A stretch of 64,000 nt of DNA from Bacteroidales bacterium (lineage in GTDB: Bacteria; Bacteroidota; Bacteroidia; Bacteroidales; P3), in contig JAFYSZ010000006.1 in NCBI GenBank assembly GCA_017559135.1, positions 248,001 through 312,000 on the forward strand, written 5' to 3'. Below, one piece after another: positions 26,715 to 34,071 of the stretch. The notes under the pieces are model-generated. The model saw only the letters and a program-made list of their open reading frames with translations. It had not been told where the DNA came from and searched no databases. The first letter of the stretch is position 1, and each line of letters opens with the position of its first letter. The translations under genes were made by a program, and so were the position numbers.

Positions 26715-26978
26715 TTATTTATTTGTTTCTACGATTTTTTTTGATAATATTGATTTGACTTCTACATCTTTTAGTCTTCCAAGACTGCCTGTTAGGGCGT
26801 TGATATTGTCAGATGTGGTTTCGATTATAAGGGTAATAATGCTCAATCCCTTGTCTGGCAAAGGTAATCCTTGGCGTGCTAAAATAAAGTCGCTGTATTT
26901 ACTTATGATTTCATTTACCTGCCCAACGATTTGACGGCAGTAGATTATGATAGTGATTGTTCCTATTCTCTTTTCCAT
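26715..26978 (-). CDS. TM1266-type putative hydrogenase-system regulator
   Basis: 87 residues starting MEKRIGTITI. The ATG at 26978 is preferred over the upstream in-frame ATG at 27077, which would sit inside the promoter element. The ACT/ferredoxin-like pattern IIIYCRQIVGQVNEIISKYSDFILARQGLPL...LSIITLIIETTSDNINALTGSLG matches the small protein commonly adjacent to iron-only hydrogenase maturation genes. A regulatory role is by family association only. It shares a transcript with hydG, and its leader is about 90 bases. Confidence 0.88.
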   Translation of the reverse strand: MEKRIGTITIIIYCRQIVGQVNEIISKYSDFILARQGLPLPDKGLSIITLIIETTSDNINALTGSLGRLKDVEVKSILSKKIVETNK

Positions 26979-27074
26979 TAGTTTGTGCTTTTGGATTAGA
27001 TATTTCTTTCTTAAATATGTGTTTTGCATTTGCATTGAATTGTCTAAACGCCATATTCTTTGGAAATGCAGTTG

Positions 27075-27082
27075 CAAATATA
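27075..27082 (-). promoter_or_regulatory. TAnnTTTG -7 element of the TM1266-hydG operon
   Basis: TATATTTG on the minus strand, divergent from the promoter at 27145. Confidence 0.6.
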
Positions 27083-27144
27083 TGAAATAAAACTAAATTA
27101 CAAAGACTTTGTTCTATGAATTTGTGTTTTTTCTTAAAAATAAT

Positions 27145-27152
27145 TACCTTTG
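27145..27152 (+). promoter_or_regulatory. Promoter of the DUF362 gene
   Basis: TACCTTTG with a TTTG at 27121-27124, 20 bases upstream, matching the -33/-7 arrangement. The ATG is at 27184. Confidence 0.7.
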
Positions 27153-27183
27153 CAGTCTGAAATTTTATAAAAATATTTATGTT

Positions 27184-28284
27184 ATGAAGTCTAAGAAAAT
27201 TTTATTTTTAGTGTTGTTCTCTTTTTTAGCCTTAAATGTTTTTGCACAAGGTGATAGCAAACAAAGTGAAGAAGAACCTGCTATTGTTTACTATGTAAAA
27301 GAAATCACTCCCGAGAATGTTTTGAAATTATATAAGTTATTGGGTGTTGATTTGCAAGGAAAAACGGGTGTGAAGATACATTTTGGAGAAGAGGGCAATA
27401 AGAATTTTTTAAATCCTGAACTTACAAGATTGTTAATGCAAGAAACAAAGGCAACTTGGGTGGAAACAAATGTGCTTTATGTAAGTAAGAGAAGATTTAC
27501 AGATAAACATATTGCATTGGCTAAGCAACATGGATTTACTTTTGCACCGATAGATATTTTGGATAAGGACGGAGAAATTGATATTTCAACAGAAGGTATG
27601 GGATTGAAGCATTATAAAAATGTAAAACTTGGTAAGGGATTTATGGATTATGATAATTACATAATTTATTCTCACTTTAAAGGACACGGCTCGGCTGGTT
27701 TTGGTGGAGCAATCAAGAATATTGCAATGGGATTTGCTTCTCCTGGTGGAAAAATGGCTCAGCACGCATCAGATATTCCTCAAATAAACAATCCAAACGA
27801 GTGTGTGAGTTGTGCAAATTGCGTAAGAAATTGTCCTGCTTCGGCAATCAGTCTTGATGGTCAAGTACATATTGATACAACTAAATGTATTGGTTGTGCA
27901 AAGTGTATTGCTGAATGTCCTTTGAAACTTTTCTCTCCTAAGAAAGTGCAATTGACAGGAGATATTTTCTTGGAAAGATTGGTAGAGTACGCAAAGGTTG
28001 CTACAAGTCTTAAACCAATGGTGTTTATCAATGTTTTAGCAAATATTTCTTCTGTTTGCGACTGTTCTTCTAAGGCTCCTGCACCATTTACACAAGATAT
28101 TGGAATTTTGGCTTCAAGAGATATTGTTGCAATTGACCAAGCAAGTTTGGATTTAGTTGCAAAGGGACATCAATGTGATGATCCTTTCTTGAAAGAAAGC
28201 GGAAAAAGTGGTAAGGCTCAGTTGGAATATGCCGAAAAACTTAAAATGGGTAAAAGAAAGTATATATTAGTTGAAGTTAAATAA
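27184..28284 (+). CDS. DUF362 domain protein with two 4Fe-4S clusters and a Sec-type signal peptide
   Basis: 366 residues. ATG at 27184 begins the signal peptide MKSKKILFLVLFSFLALNVFAQ; the in-frame start at 27109 lies upstream of the promoter. A DUF362 domain (VKIHFGEEGN, IIYSHFKGHGSAGFGGAIKNIAMGFAS) surrounds a bacterial ferredoxin insert, CVSCANCVRNCP and CIGCAKCIAECP. The family is thought to take part in redox reactions, but its substrate is unknown. A predicted Sec signal on an iron-sulfur protein is unusual. The beta-helix lipoprotein gene follows after 7 bases. Confidence 0.88.
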   Translation: MKSKKILFLVLFSFLALNVFAQGDSKQSEEEPAIVYYVKEITPENVLKLYKLLGVDLQGKTGVKIHFGEEGNKNFLNPELTRLLMQETKATWVETNVLYVSKRRFTDKHIALAKQHGFTFAPIDILDKDGEIDISTEGMGLKHYKNVKLGKGFMDYDNYIIYSHFKGHGSAGFGGAIKNIAMGFASPGGKMAQHASDIPQINNPNECVSCANCVRNCPASAISLDGQVHIDTTKCIGCAKCIAECPLKLFSPKKVQLTGDIFLERLVEYAKVATSLKPMVFINVLANISSVCDCSSKAPAPFTQDIGILASRDIVAIDQASLDLVAKGHQCDDPFLKESGKSGKAQLEYAEKLKMGKRKYILVEVK

Positions 28285-28291
28285 GAGATTT

Positions 28292-29833
28292 ATGAAAAAA
28301 TATTGCGAGTTTATTTTTTTATTTCACGCAATAATATTTTTATTTCCTTGCTTTATTTTTACCTCTTGTGTAGATGAGGGGGATTATACTACATCGGAAG
28401 CGGTAGAATTGAAATTTAGTGCAGATACTTTGATGTTTGATACGGTTTTTACCACTATTGGTTCGGTGACTAAGACGCTTATGGTCTATAATTCGGAAAA
28501 TAAAGCGGTAAAAATAGATAGGATTTCATTAGGTTCGGGTTCTGCAAGTTTTTATAGGTTGAACGTTGATGGGGATACAAGTCTTGTTGCAAGGGATATT
28601 GAAATAGGAGCAAGGGATAGCCTATATATATTTGTAAGATTGGAATTGGATTATAATAATCAATCAAATCCTTTGTTGGTAGAGGATTCGGTGGAGTTTT
28701 TCTTTAATAATAAACGTCAGAGAGTGCTTTTGCATGCTTTTGGTCAAGATGCTTATTATCACAAACCAAGTCATTATCTTTTATCTGATGATGGTAAAGG
28801 TGGATACGATACAATTTGGTTTTCTATGGCTCACGAAAATCCGGAAAGTTGTGGAGTTATTGTAAATGGAAACGATTTGGAATGGAAAAACGATAAACCT
28901 CACGTTGTATTAGGTGTTTGTGCTGTGGATTCTGCTTATACTCTAAACCTAAATGCAAATACTAAAATTCATTTTCAAAACTCTGCTGAATTTTGGGTGT
29001 ATAAAGATGCAACCTTAAAGGCAGAAGGGGAAGTGAGTCAGCCAATAGTTTTTCAAGGTCTTAGATTAGATGAATATTATAGAGATATTCCGGGACAATG
29101 GGGCTGTGTTAGATTTTGGGCTGGTAGCAAAGATAATATATTGAATAATGTTGTTGTGAAAAATGCTACAATTGGTGTTTTGGTTGATACCTGTGTTACT
29201 CAAAATCCAACAATAGAAATGATAAATACAAGAATAGAGAATTGTTCTTACATAGGTCTTTATTCAAGAGGTGCTGTTTTGGACGTAAAGAACTCTCTTA
29301 TTCAAAATTGTGGCAATTATCTTTTAGCACTTAGTCTTGGTGGAAATTATCAATTTGTACATTGTACTTTTGCAAACTATTATAATTACAAAACTCGAAC
29401 AACGCCTTCTTTATACTTTAATGATTATTATTTAGATATTAATGAAAATATTCAACATCGCCCAATTGAAAAGGCAGAGTTTTATAATAGCATAGTTTAT
29501 GGAGCACTTTCGGATTCGGAAATAGAGTTTGATATGTTGGATCAAAATCTTTCTGCAATAAGATTTGATTATTGCCTTTTGAAATATAAAAACGAAAATC
29601 AATTTAACATATTTACCAACTCTATTCTTAATGAAGATCCTATGTTTGTTGAGGCTTCTGAGGGTGATTTGCACTTACAAGAAAATTCTCCTTGTATTGG
29701 AAAAGGAAATGGTATTTGGGGATATAATTTGCCGTTTGATATAGATGGAAATTATCGTTTAGATCCTCCGAGTATAGGTGCATACGAGTATAAATCGCAG
29801 ACGGAAAATAAGTTTTTTAAGAAAAAATCTTAA
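28292..29833 (+). CDS. Lipoprotein with a right-handed beta-helix domain
   Basis: 513 residues from the ATG at 28292. Lipobox FTSC with Cys26. After an N-terminal beta domain of about 200 residues comes a parallel beta-helix-like region (WVYKDATLKAEGEVSQPIVFQG, NVVVKNATIGVLVDTC, MINTRIENCSYIGLYSRGAVLDVKNSLIQNCG). It ends in DIDGNYRLDPPSIGAYEY, the usual tail of secreted choice-of-anchor and beta-helix proteins. Cell-surface or periplasmic. No catalytic residues are identified. Confidence 0.85.
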   Translation: MKKYCEFIFLFHAIIFLFPCFIFTSCVDEGDYTTSEAVELKFSADTLMFDTVFTTIGSVTKTLMVYNSENKAVKIDRISLGSGSASFYRLNVDGDTSLVARDIEIGARDSLYIFVRLELDYNNQSNPLLVEDSVEFFFNNKRQRVLLHAFGQDAYYHKPSHYLLSDDGKGGYDTIWFSMAHENPESCGVIVNGNDLEWKNDKPHVVLGVCAVDSAYTLNLNANTKIHFQNSAEFWVYKDATLKAEGEVSQPIVFQGLRLDEYYRDIPGQWGCVRFWAGSKDNILNNVVVKNATIGVLVDTCVTQNPTIEMINTRIENCSYIGLYSRGAVLDVKNSLIQNCGNYLLALSLGGNYQFVHCTFANYYNYKTRTTPSLYFNDYYLDINENIQHRPIEKAEFYNSIVYGALSDSEIEFDMLDQNLSAIRFDYCLLKYKNENQFNIFTNSILNEDPMFVEASEGDLHLQENSPCIGKGNGIWGYNLPFDIDGNYRLDPPSIGAYEYKSQTENKFFKKKS

Positions 29834-29852
29834 TAAATAGCGAAAAAAATTG

Positions 29853-29860
29853 TATTTTTG
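29853..29860 (+). promoter_or_regulatory. TAnnTTTG -7 element of ppdK
   Basis: TATTTTTG, 66 bases before the ppdK ATG. Confidence 0.6.
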
Positions 29861-29926
29861 CACGTTTATTGTTGATTAGATAATAAAAGTATAGAATATA
29901 TTAATTACAAATTTCATTTTAAAAAG

Positions 29927-32641
29927 ATGACAAAAAAGTACGTTTACACTTTTGGTGGTAAGACCGCAGAAGGTAAGGCAGATATGAAGAATCTGCTTGG
30001 GGGAAAAGGAGCAAATTTGGCAGAGATGTGTCATTTAGGATTGCCTGTTCCAGCAGGATTGACAATTACAACAGAATGCTGTACTGATTACTATGCAAAC
30101 AATTGTCAATTGCCTGAAAACTTAATGGAACAAGTGAAAGAAGGTCTTAAAAACGCCGAACAAGTAATGGGAATGACCTATGGAGATAAAGATAATTGTT
30201 TGTTAGTATCTTGTCGTTCAGGAGCAAGAAGTTCAATGCCTGGAATGATGGATACAGTCTTAAATATAGGATTGTGTTCTGCTACAATTCCTGGATTGAT
30301 TAAGAAAACAAATAACCCTCGCTTTGTTTATGACTCATACAGACGTCTAATTATGATGTATGCAGATGTTGTAATGGAAAAAGCAGAAGGATTAGAACCT
30401 TGCAAAGGCGTCGGAATACGTAGATTACTTGATGATATGTTTGATGAATATAAACATTCAAAAGGCTATCAACAAGACACAGATTTAACTACTGAGGATT
30501 TAATGTATTTAGCAGAAGAATTCAAAAAAGTAGTTAAAGAAAACATAGGAGTAGAGTTCCCTGACGATGCTGAAAAACAATTAGAAGGTGGAATTAGAGC
30601 CGTTTTCAAATCTTGGAATGGTAAAAAAGCTGTTGCTTATCGTAGAATAGAAGGTATTCCTGATGATTGGGGAACAGCAGTAAACGTTCAAGCAATGGTA
30701 TTCGGTAATATGGGTAACGATTCTGCAACAGGAGTAGCATTTACTCGTAACCCTGCAAACGGAGATAATCAATTCTATGGAGAATGGTTGATAAACGCAC
30801 AAGGAGAAGACGTTGTGGCAGGTATCAGAACTCCAAATCCATTGAACTCTGAAACAAAAACAGAACAAAATAAGCACTTACCTTCAATGCAAGAGGTAAT
30901 GCCTGAAACATATAAAGAATTGTGTGATATAAGAGATATATTGGAAAAGAATTTCCGTGATATGCTTGACATAGAATTCACAATTCAAAACAATAAATTG
31001 TATATGTTACAATGCCGTGTTGGAAAAAGAACAGGTGTTGCAGCAGTTACAATGGCTATGGAAATGCTTGGCGAAGGCTTAATCAATGAAAAAGAAGCAA
31101 TTTGCAGAGTATCACCAGAACAATTAGACGAATTACTTCACCCAATCCTTGATTCAAAAGAAGAAGCTAAACACACAGTGATAGCACAAGGCTTACCAGC
31201 AGGTCCAGGCGGTGCAGTAGGAGTGATAGCTATGACAAGCGAAGAAGCGATGCGTCTTGAAAAAGCAGGAATAGCTAATATCTTAGTCAGAGAAGAAACA
31301 AACCCAGAAGATGTTGAAGGAATGCGTGCCGCAACAGGTATCTTGACAGAAAGAGGAGGTATGACTTCACACGCAGCCTTAGTAGCAAGAGGTTGGGGTA
31401 AATGTTGTATCGTTGGTTGCAGTTCATTAAAAATAGATATGAATGCAAAAACTGTTTCAATGGGCGGAAAAACTTTCAAAGAAGGAGATGTTTTAAGCTT
31501 AAACGGAACAAAAGGAACAGTTTACGAAGGAACAGTTGCAACAATCAATGCTTCTGAAAACGAATTGTTCAAACAATTTATGCAATTGGTTGATAAATAT
31601 AGAACAATGGGCGTTAGAACAAACGCAGACAATCCAAAAGACGCACAACAAGCCATAGACTTTGGAGCAGAAGGTATAGGATTGTTTAGAATTGAGCACA
31701 TGTTCTATGGAGAAAATTCAGAAAAACCATTAGCAATACTAAGAAAAATGATTCTTTCAGGTTCAACAGAAGAAAGAAAGAAATGGTTGAGCGAATTATT
31801 ACCATACATCAAACAAGCCGTTAAGGGAACAATGCAAGTGATGAACGGAAAACCAGTAACCTTCCGTTTGATTGACCCACCATTGCATGAATTTGTGCCA
31901 CACACACAAGAAAACGTAGAAGCCTTAGCAAAAGAATTAGGAATCAATAGCGAAGAATTAAATAAGAGAATCGTAGCATTGGAAGAAGTGAATCCAATGA
32001 TGGGATTACGTGGAGTGAGATTAGGAATCACATATCCAGAAATCACAGAAACACAATTCAGAGCATTATTTGAAGCAGAATCAGAATTAAGAAAAGAAGG
32101 CTTTGATCCACACTTAGAAATCATGGTTCCATTGACAATTTCTGTAACAGAACTTAAACATCAAAAAGCAATTTGCGATAGAGTACACGCAGAAGTTGAA
32201 GCAGCAACAAATTCTAAGATAGAATATATGTACGGAACAATGATAGAAATCCCAAGAGCAACACTTGTAGCAGACAAAATTGCAGAAGTAGCAGATTTCT
32301 TCTCATTCGGAACAAATGACTTGACTCAAATGACATTCGGATTCTCTCGTGATGACGTAAATGGCATTCTTGAAACATACCAAAGCGAAAAAATAATTCC
32401 TGCCGATCCATTCCAAACATTAGATCAAGAAGGAGTAGGACAATTAGTTACTTTGGGCGTTCAAAGAGGTAGAGCAACAAAACAAAATCTTAAAGTAGGA
32501 GTTTGTGGAGAACACGGAGGAGATCCAGAATCAGTTAAATTCTTCTTCAAAAACGGAATGAACTACGTTTCTTGTTCACCATTCAGAGTACCGGTTGCAA
32601 GACTTGCAGCAGCACAAGCAGCAGTAAGCGAAAACAAATAA
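29927..32641 (+). CDS. ppdK: Pyruvate, phosphate dikinase
   Basis: PPDK interconverts pyruvate + ATP + Pi with phosphoenolpyruvate + AMP + PPi, a glycolytic/gluconeogenic step common in anaerobes. 904 residues, full length. N-terminal nucleotide-binding region FGGKTAEGKADMKNLLGGKGANLAEM, phosphorylated His482 in GGMTSHAALVARGWG, and the PEP-site Cys860 in GVCGEHGGD. Single-gene unit with its own promoter and terminator. Confidence 0.98.
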   Translation: MTKKYVYTFGGKTAEGKADMKNLLGGKGANLAEMCHLGLPVPAGLTITTECCTDYYANNCQLPENLMEQVKEGLKNAEQVMGMTYGDKDNCLLVSCRSGARSSMPGMMDTVLNIGLCSATIPGLIKKTNNPRFVYDSYRRLIMMYADVVMEKAEGLEPCKGVGIRRLLDDMFDEYKHSKGYQQDTDLTTEDLMYLAEEFKKVVKENIGVEFPDDAEKQLEGGIRAVFKSWNGKKAVAYRRIEGIPDDWGTAVNVQAMVFGNMGNDSATGVAFTRNPANGDNQFYGEWLINAQGEDVVAGIRTPNPLNSETKTEQNKHLPSMQEVMPETYKELCDIRDILEKNFRDMLDIEFTIQNNKLYMLQCRVGKRTGVAAVTMAMEMLGEGLINEKEAICRVSPEQLDELLHPILDSKEEAKHTVIAQGLPAGPGGAVGVIAMTSEEAMRLEKAGIANILVREETNPEDVEGMRAATGILTERGGMTSHAALVARGWGKCCIVGCSSLKIDMNAKTVSMGGKTFKEGDVLSLNGTKGTVYEGTVATINASENELFKQFMQLVDKYRTMGVRTNADNPKDAQQAIDFGAEGIGLFRIEHMFYGENSEKPLAILRKMILSGSTEERKKWLSELLPYIKQAVKGTMQVMNGKPVTFRLIDPPLHEFVPHTQENVEALAKELGINSEELNKRIVALEEVNPMMGLRGVRLGITYPEITETQFRALFEAESELRKEGFDPHLEIMVPLTISVTELKHQKAICDRVHAEVEAATNSKIEYMYGTMIEIPRATLVADKIAEVADFFSFGTNDLTQMTFGFSRDDVNGILETYQSEKIIPADPFQTLDQEGVGQLVTLGVQRGRATKQNLKVGVCGEHGGDPESVKFFFKNGMNYVSCSPFRVPVARLAAAQAAVSENK

Positions 32642-32661
32642 GACTTAAAAACAATAAAACC

Positions 32662-32697
32662 AAAAAGGCGATTGAAATTATTTCAGTCGCCTTTTTT
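32662..32697 (+). terminator. Terminator after ppdK
   Basis: 16-bp stem with one mismatch (32662-32677 with 32681-32696), three-base loop, T tract. Confidence 0.88.
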
Positions 32698-32930
32698 AGT
32701 TTGTACAATAAAGAGAAGATAAATTAGTTTCCCCACCACTTAACGCCAAATGCGTGCGATATTTTCGGCAAAGAAAATCTTAGTCCGAAATTTTGAAAAT
32801 ATAAGCCCTTAACTAAAAGCCACTAAATCAAAGACTTAACTCTTTAAGACTTGATTTGCTCAATTTTTTCTATGATTTAGTGCGACTTTTTCTTAGTTTT
32901 TCTTCATTTTTTATCGTGTTTTAGCAAATT

Positions 32931-33045
32931 TTCATCGGACCAAAAAAAAATTTCATCGGATCAAAAATTTTTTTCATCGGACCAAAATTTTTTTTGATCC
33001 GATCTCAATAAATTTTGCTCCGATTTGAGTGAATTTTGCTCCGAT
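32931..33045. repeat. Mirror array of six 21-bp units
   Basis: CATCGG cores at 32933, 32954 and 32975 (each followed by ACC or ATC and an A/T run) are 21 bases apart. The reverse-complement cores CCGAT at 32999, 33020 and 33041 are also 21 bases apart. Three units thus point one way and three the other, giving a large imperfect palindrome centred near 32988. Confidence 0.85.
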
Positions 33046-33249
33046 TTTTGCTTAATTTTCCTCAGACTTTTCAAAACCCTTGCGAAGAAAAATTTCGTAA
33101 CAATAAATTTAATTTTCACAGCCTCGGAATGAAAGATTTTTTTCTCGGGTTTAAACTTTTTCTAAACCGATTTTGTTAGTTTAGCGAGGATTGAAACAAA
33201 ACTAATCCTTCGTTTAAAAAAAAGTATTATTAAATTAAATTTAAGAGTT

Positions 33250-33747
33250 ATGGCGATTCAGTTCGTTAAAGTCAAAAGAAACATTCTTTTTGGCGACAAT
33301 CCGGGCGAGAGATACATCGCAAGAATTGTAAGAGAGCAATCTGTCGATTTAGACTACATTGCTGAACAAATTGCAGGGGCTTCCACTATGAGCAAAGCCG
33401 ATGTAATGGGAGTTTTACAGCAATTACAAGTAGAAATGAGTTATCACCTTTTGCGTGGTGCAAGTGTTAGACTTGGGCTTCTCGGCACTTTCACTCCAAA
33501 TTTGCGTGCCAAATCACAAGCAGATGCAGAATCGGTGAAGGCAGACACGATTAAAGGCTTACACATCGCCTTTCGCCCTTCGCCTTGGCTGACAAGCAAA
33601 ATCAAAGGTGCGAGATTCAACTATGTTGATACGACAATCAAAAGCATTGTCCAAAGCACAAACGCATCAGACGGCGACCCGCAAATGATGGACGCACTCC
33701 TTGACAAGAGAGAGCGTAGAGCAAAAAAAGAATTGACAGAAAAGTAA
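33250..33747 (+). CDS. HU-like DNA-binding protein, Bacteroidota type
   Basis: 165 residues: an N-terminal extension, then an HU/IHF-like fold (DLDYIAEQIAGASTMSKADVMGVLQQLQVEMSYHLLRGASVRLGLLGTFTPNLRAKS...FRPSPWL), then a charged tail. Such proteins are nucleoid-associated factors. It lies upstream of a BspA-type surface protein gene, and the same order (HU-like then BspA-like) recurs at 37523-39176, where the HU part is only a fragment. It follows the mirror repeat array, a possible binding region for it or another regulator. Confidence 0.9.
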   Translation: MAIQFVKVKRNILFGDNPGERYIARIVREQSVDLDYIAEQIAGASTMSKADVMGVLQQLQVEMSYHLLRGASVRLGLLGTFTPNLRAKSQADAESVKADTIKGLHIAFRPSPWLTSKIKGARFNYVDTTIKSIVQSTNASDGDPQMMDALLDKRERRAKKELTEK

Positions 33748-33767
33748 TTCAAAAACTCATTTCTTTT

Positions 33768-33797
33768 AAACCGCAGATTAACTCTGCGTTTTTTTTG
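33768..33797 (+). terminator. Terminator after the HU-like gene
   Basis: AAACCGCAGA/TCTGCGTTT stem (one bulged C) followed by eight T. A related hairpin lies at 37786, after the HU-like fragment. Confidence 0.75.
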
Positions 33798-33816
33798 TGC
33801 TTTAAAAAATTTGTTT

Positions 33817-33824
33817 TAACTTTG
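33817..33824 (+). promoter_or_regulatory. Promoter upstream of the first BspA-like gene
   Basis: TAACTTTG with TTTG at 33794-33797, 19 bases upstream. The sequence is shared with the promoter at 37836. Confidence 0.7.
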
Positions 33825-33882
33825 TGGGCTGAAAATTTATTGACGTAAAAAAGCGTTTTTGCTTATTTTTGGTGATCTGAAA

Positions 33883-33979
33883 TCCGCAAAATTTCAATCA
33901 TTACTAACCAAAAAATAAGGAAAGAACGCTCACGAGTATATCGTGGGCTTTTCTTATTTGGTTAGTTAGGTAATGCGGA
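33883..33979 (+). repeat. Nested inverted repeat (structured leader RNA candidate)
   Basis: Three nested pairings: TCCGCA/TGCGGA (33883-33888 with 33974-33979), ACTAACCAA.../...TTGGTTAGT around 33903-33919 and 33953-33966, and GCTCACGA/TCGTGGGC (33928-33935 with 33941-33948). It can fold as one long bulged hairpin within the transcript leader. Confidence 0.6.
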
Positions 33980-34071
33980 ACCTCAGATTACGATAAGACT
34001 AAGTCCACGTCTTTTTTAATGTCTTTTCATTAAGCAACAATTTAATTATTAACAAATAAAAATTTAAAAAA

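Larger units (their letters stand above)
32642..33249. other. 608-base gene-free stretch between ppdK and the HU-like gene
   Basis: Holds the ppdK terminator, a perfect inverted repeat CACTAAATCA/TGATTTAGTG (32821-32830 with 32873-32882), the 21-bp mirror array at 32931-33045, and T-rich sequence before the HU-like ATG. I found no convincing TAnnTTTG element for the HU-like gene and no open frame of interest. Confidence 0.8.
33748..34071 (+). other. Gene-free stretch and long leader before the first BspA-like gene
   Basis: Holds the HU-like terminator, the promoter at 33817 and the nested inverted repeat at 33883-33979, leaving an untranslated leader of about 240 bases. The second BspA-like gene has a leader of only about 50 bases and lacks the nested repeat. 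Confidence 0.75.

Noticed and set aside
27109-27183. N-terminal extension of the DUF362 protein
   Set aside because: This part contains the promoter element at 27145, and the ATG at 27184 begins a clean signal peptide.
33250-33747. Attachment-site or integrase context suggested by the HU-like gene and nearby repeats
   Set aside because: No integrase, transposase or tRNA gene is present nearby; duplication explains the repeats better.
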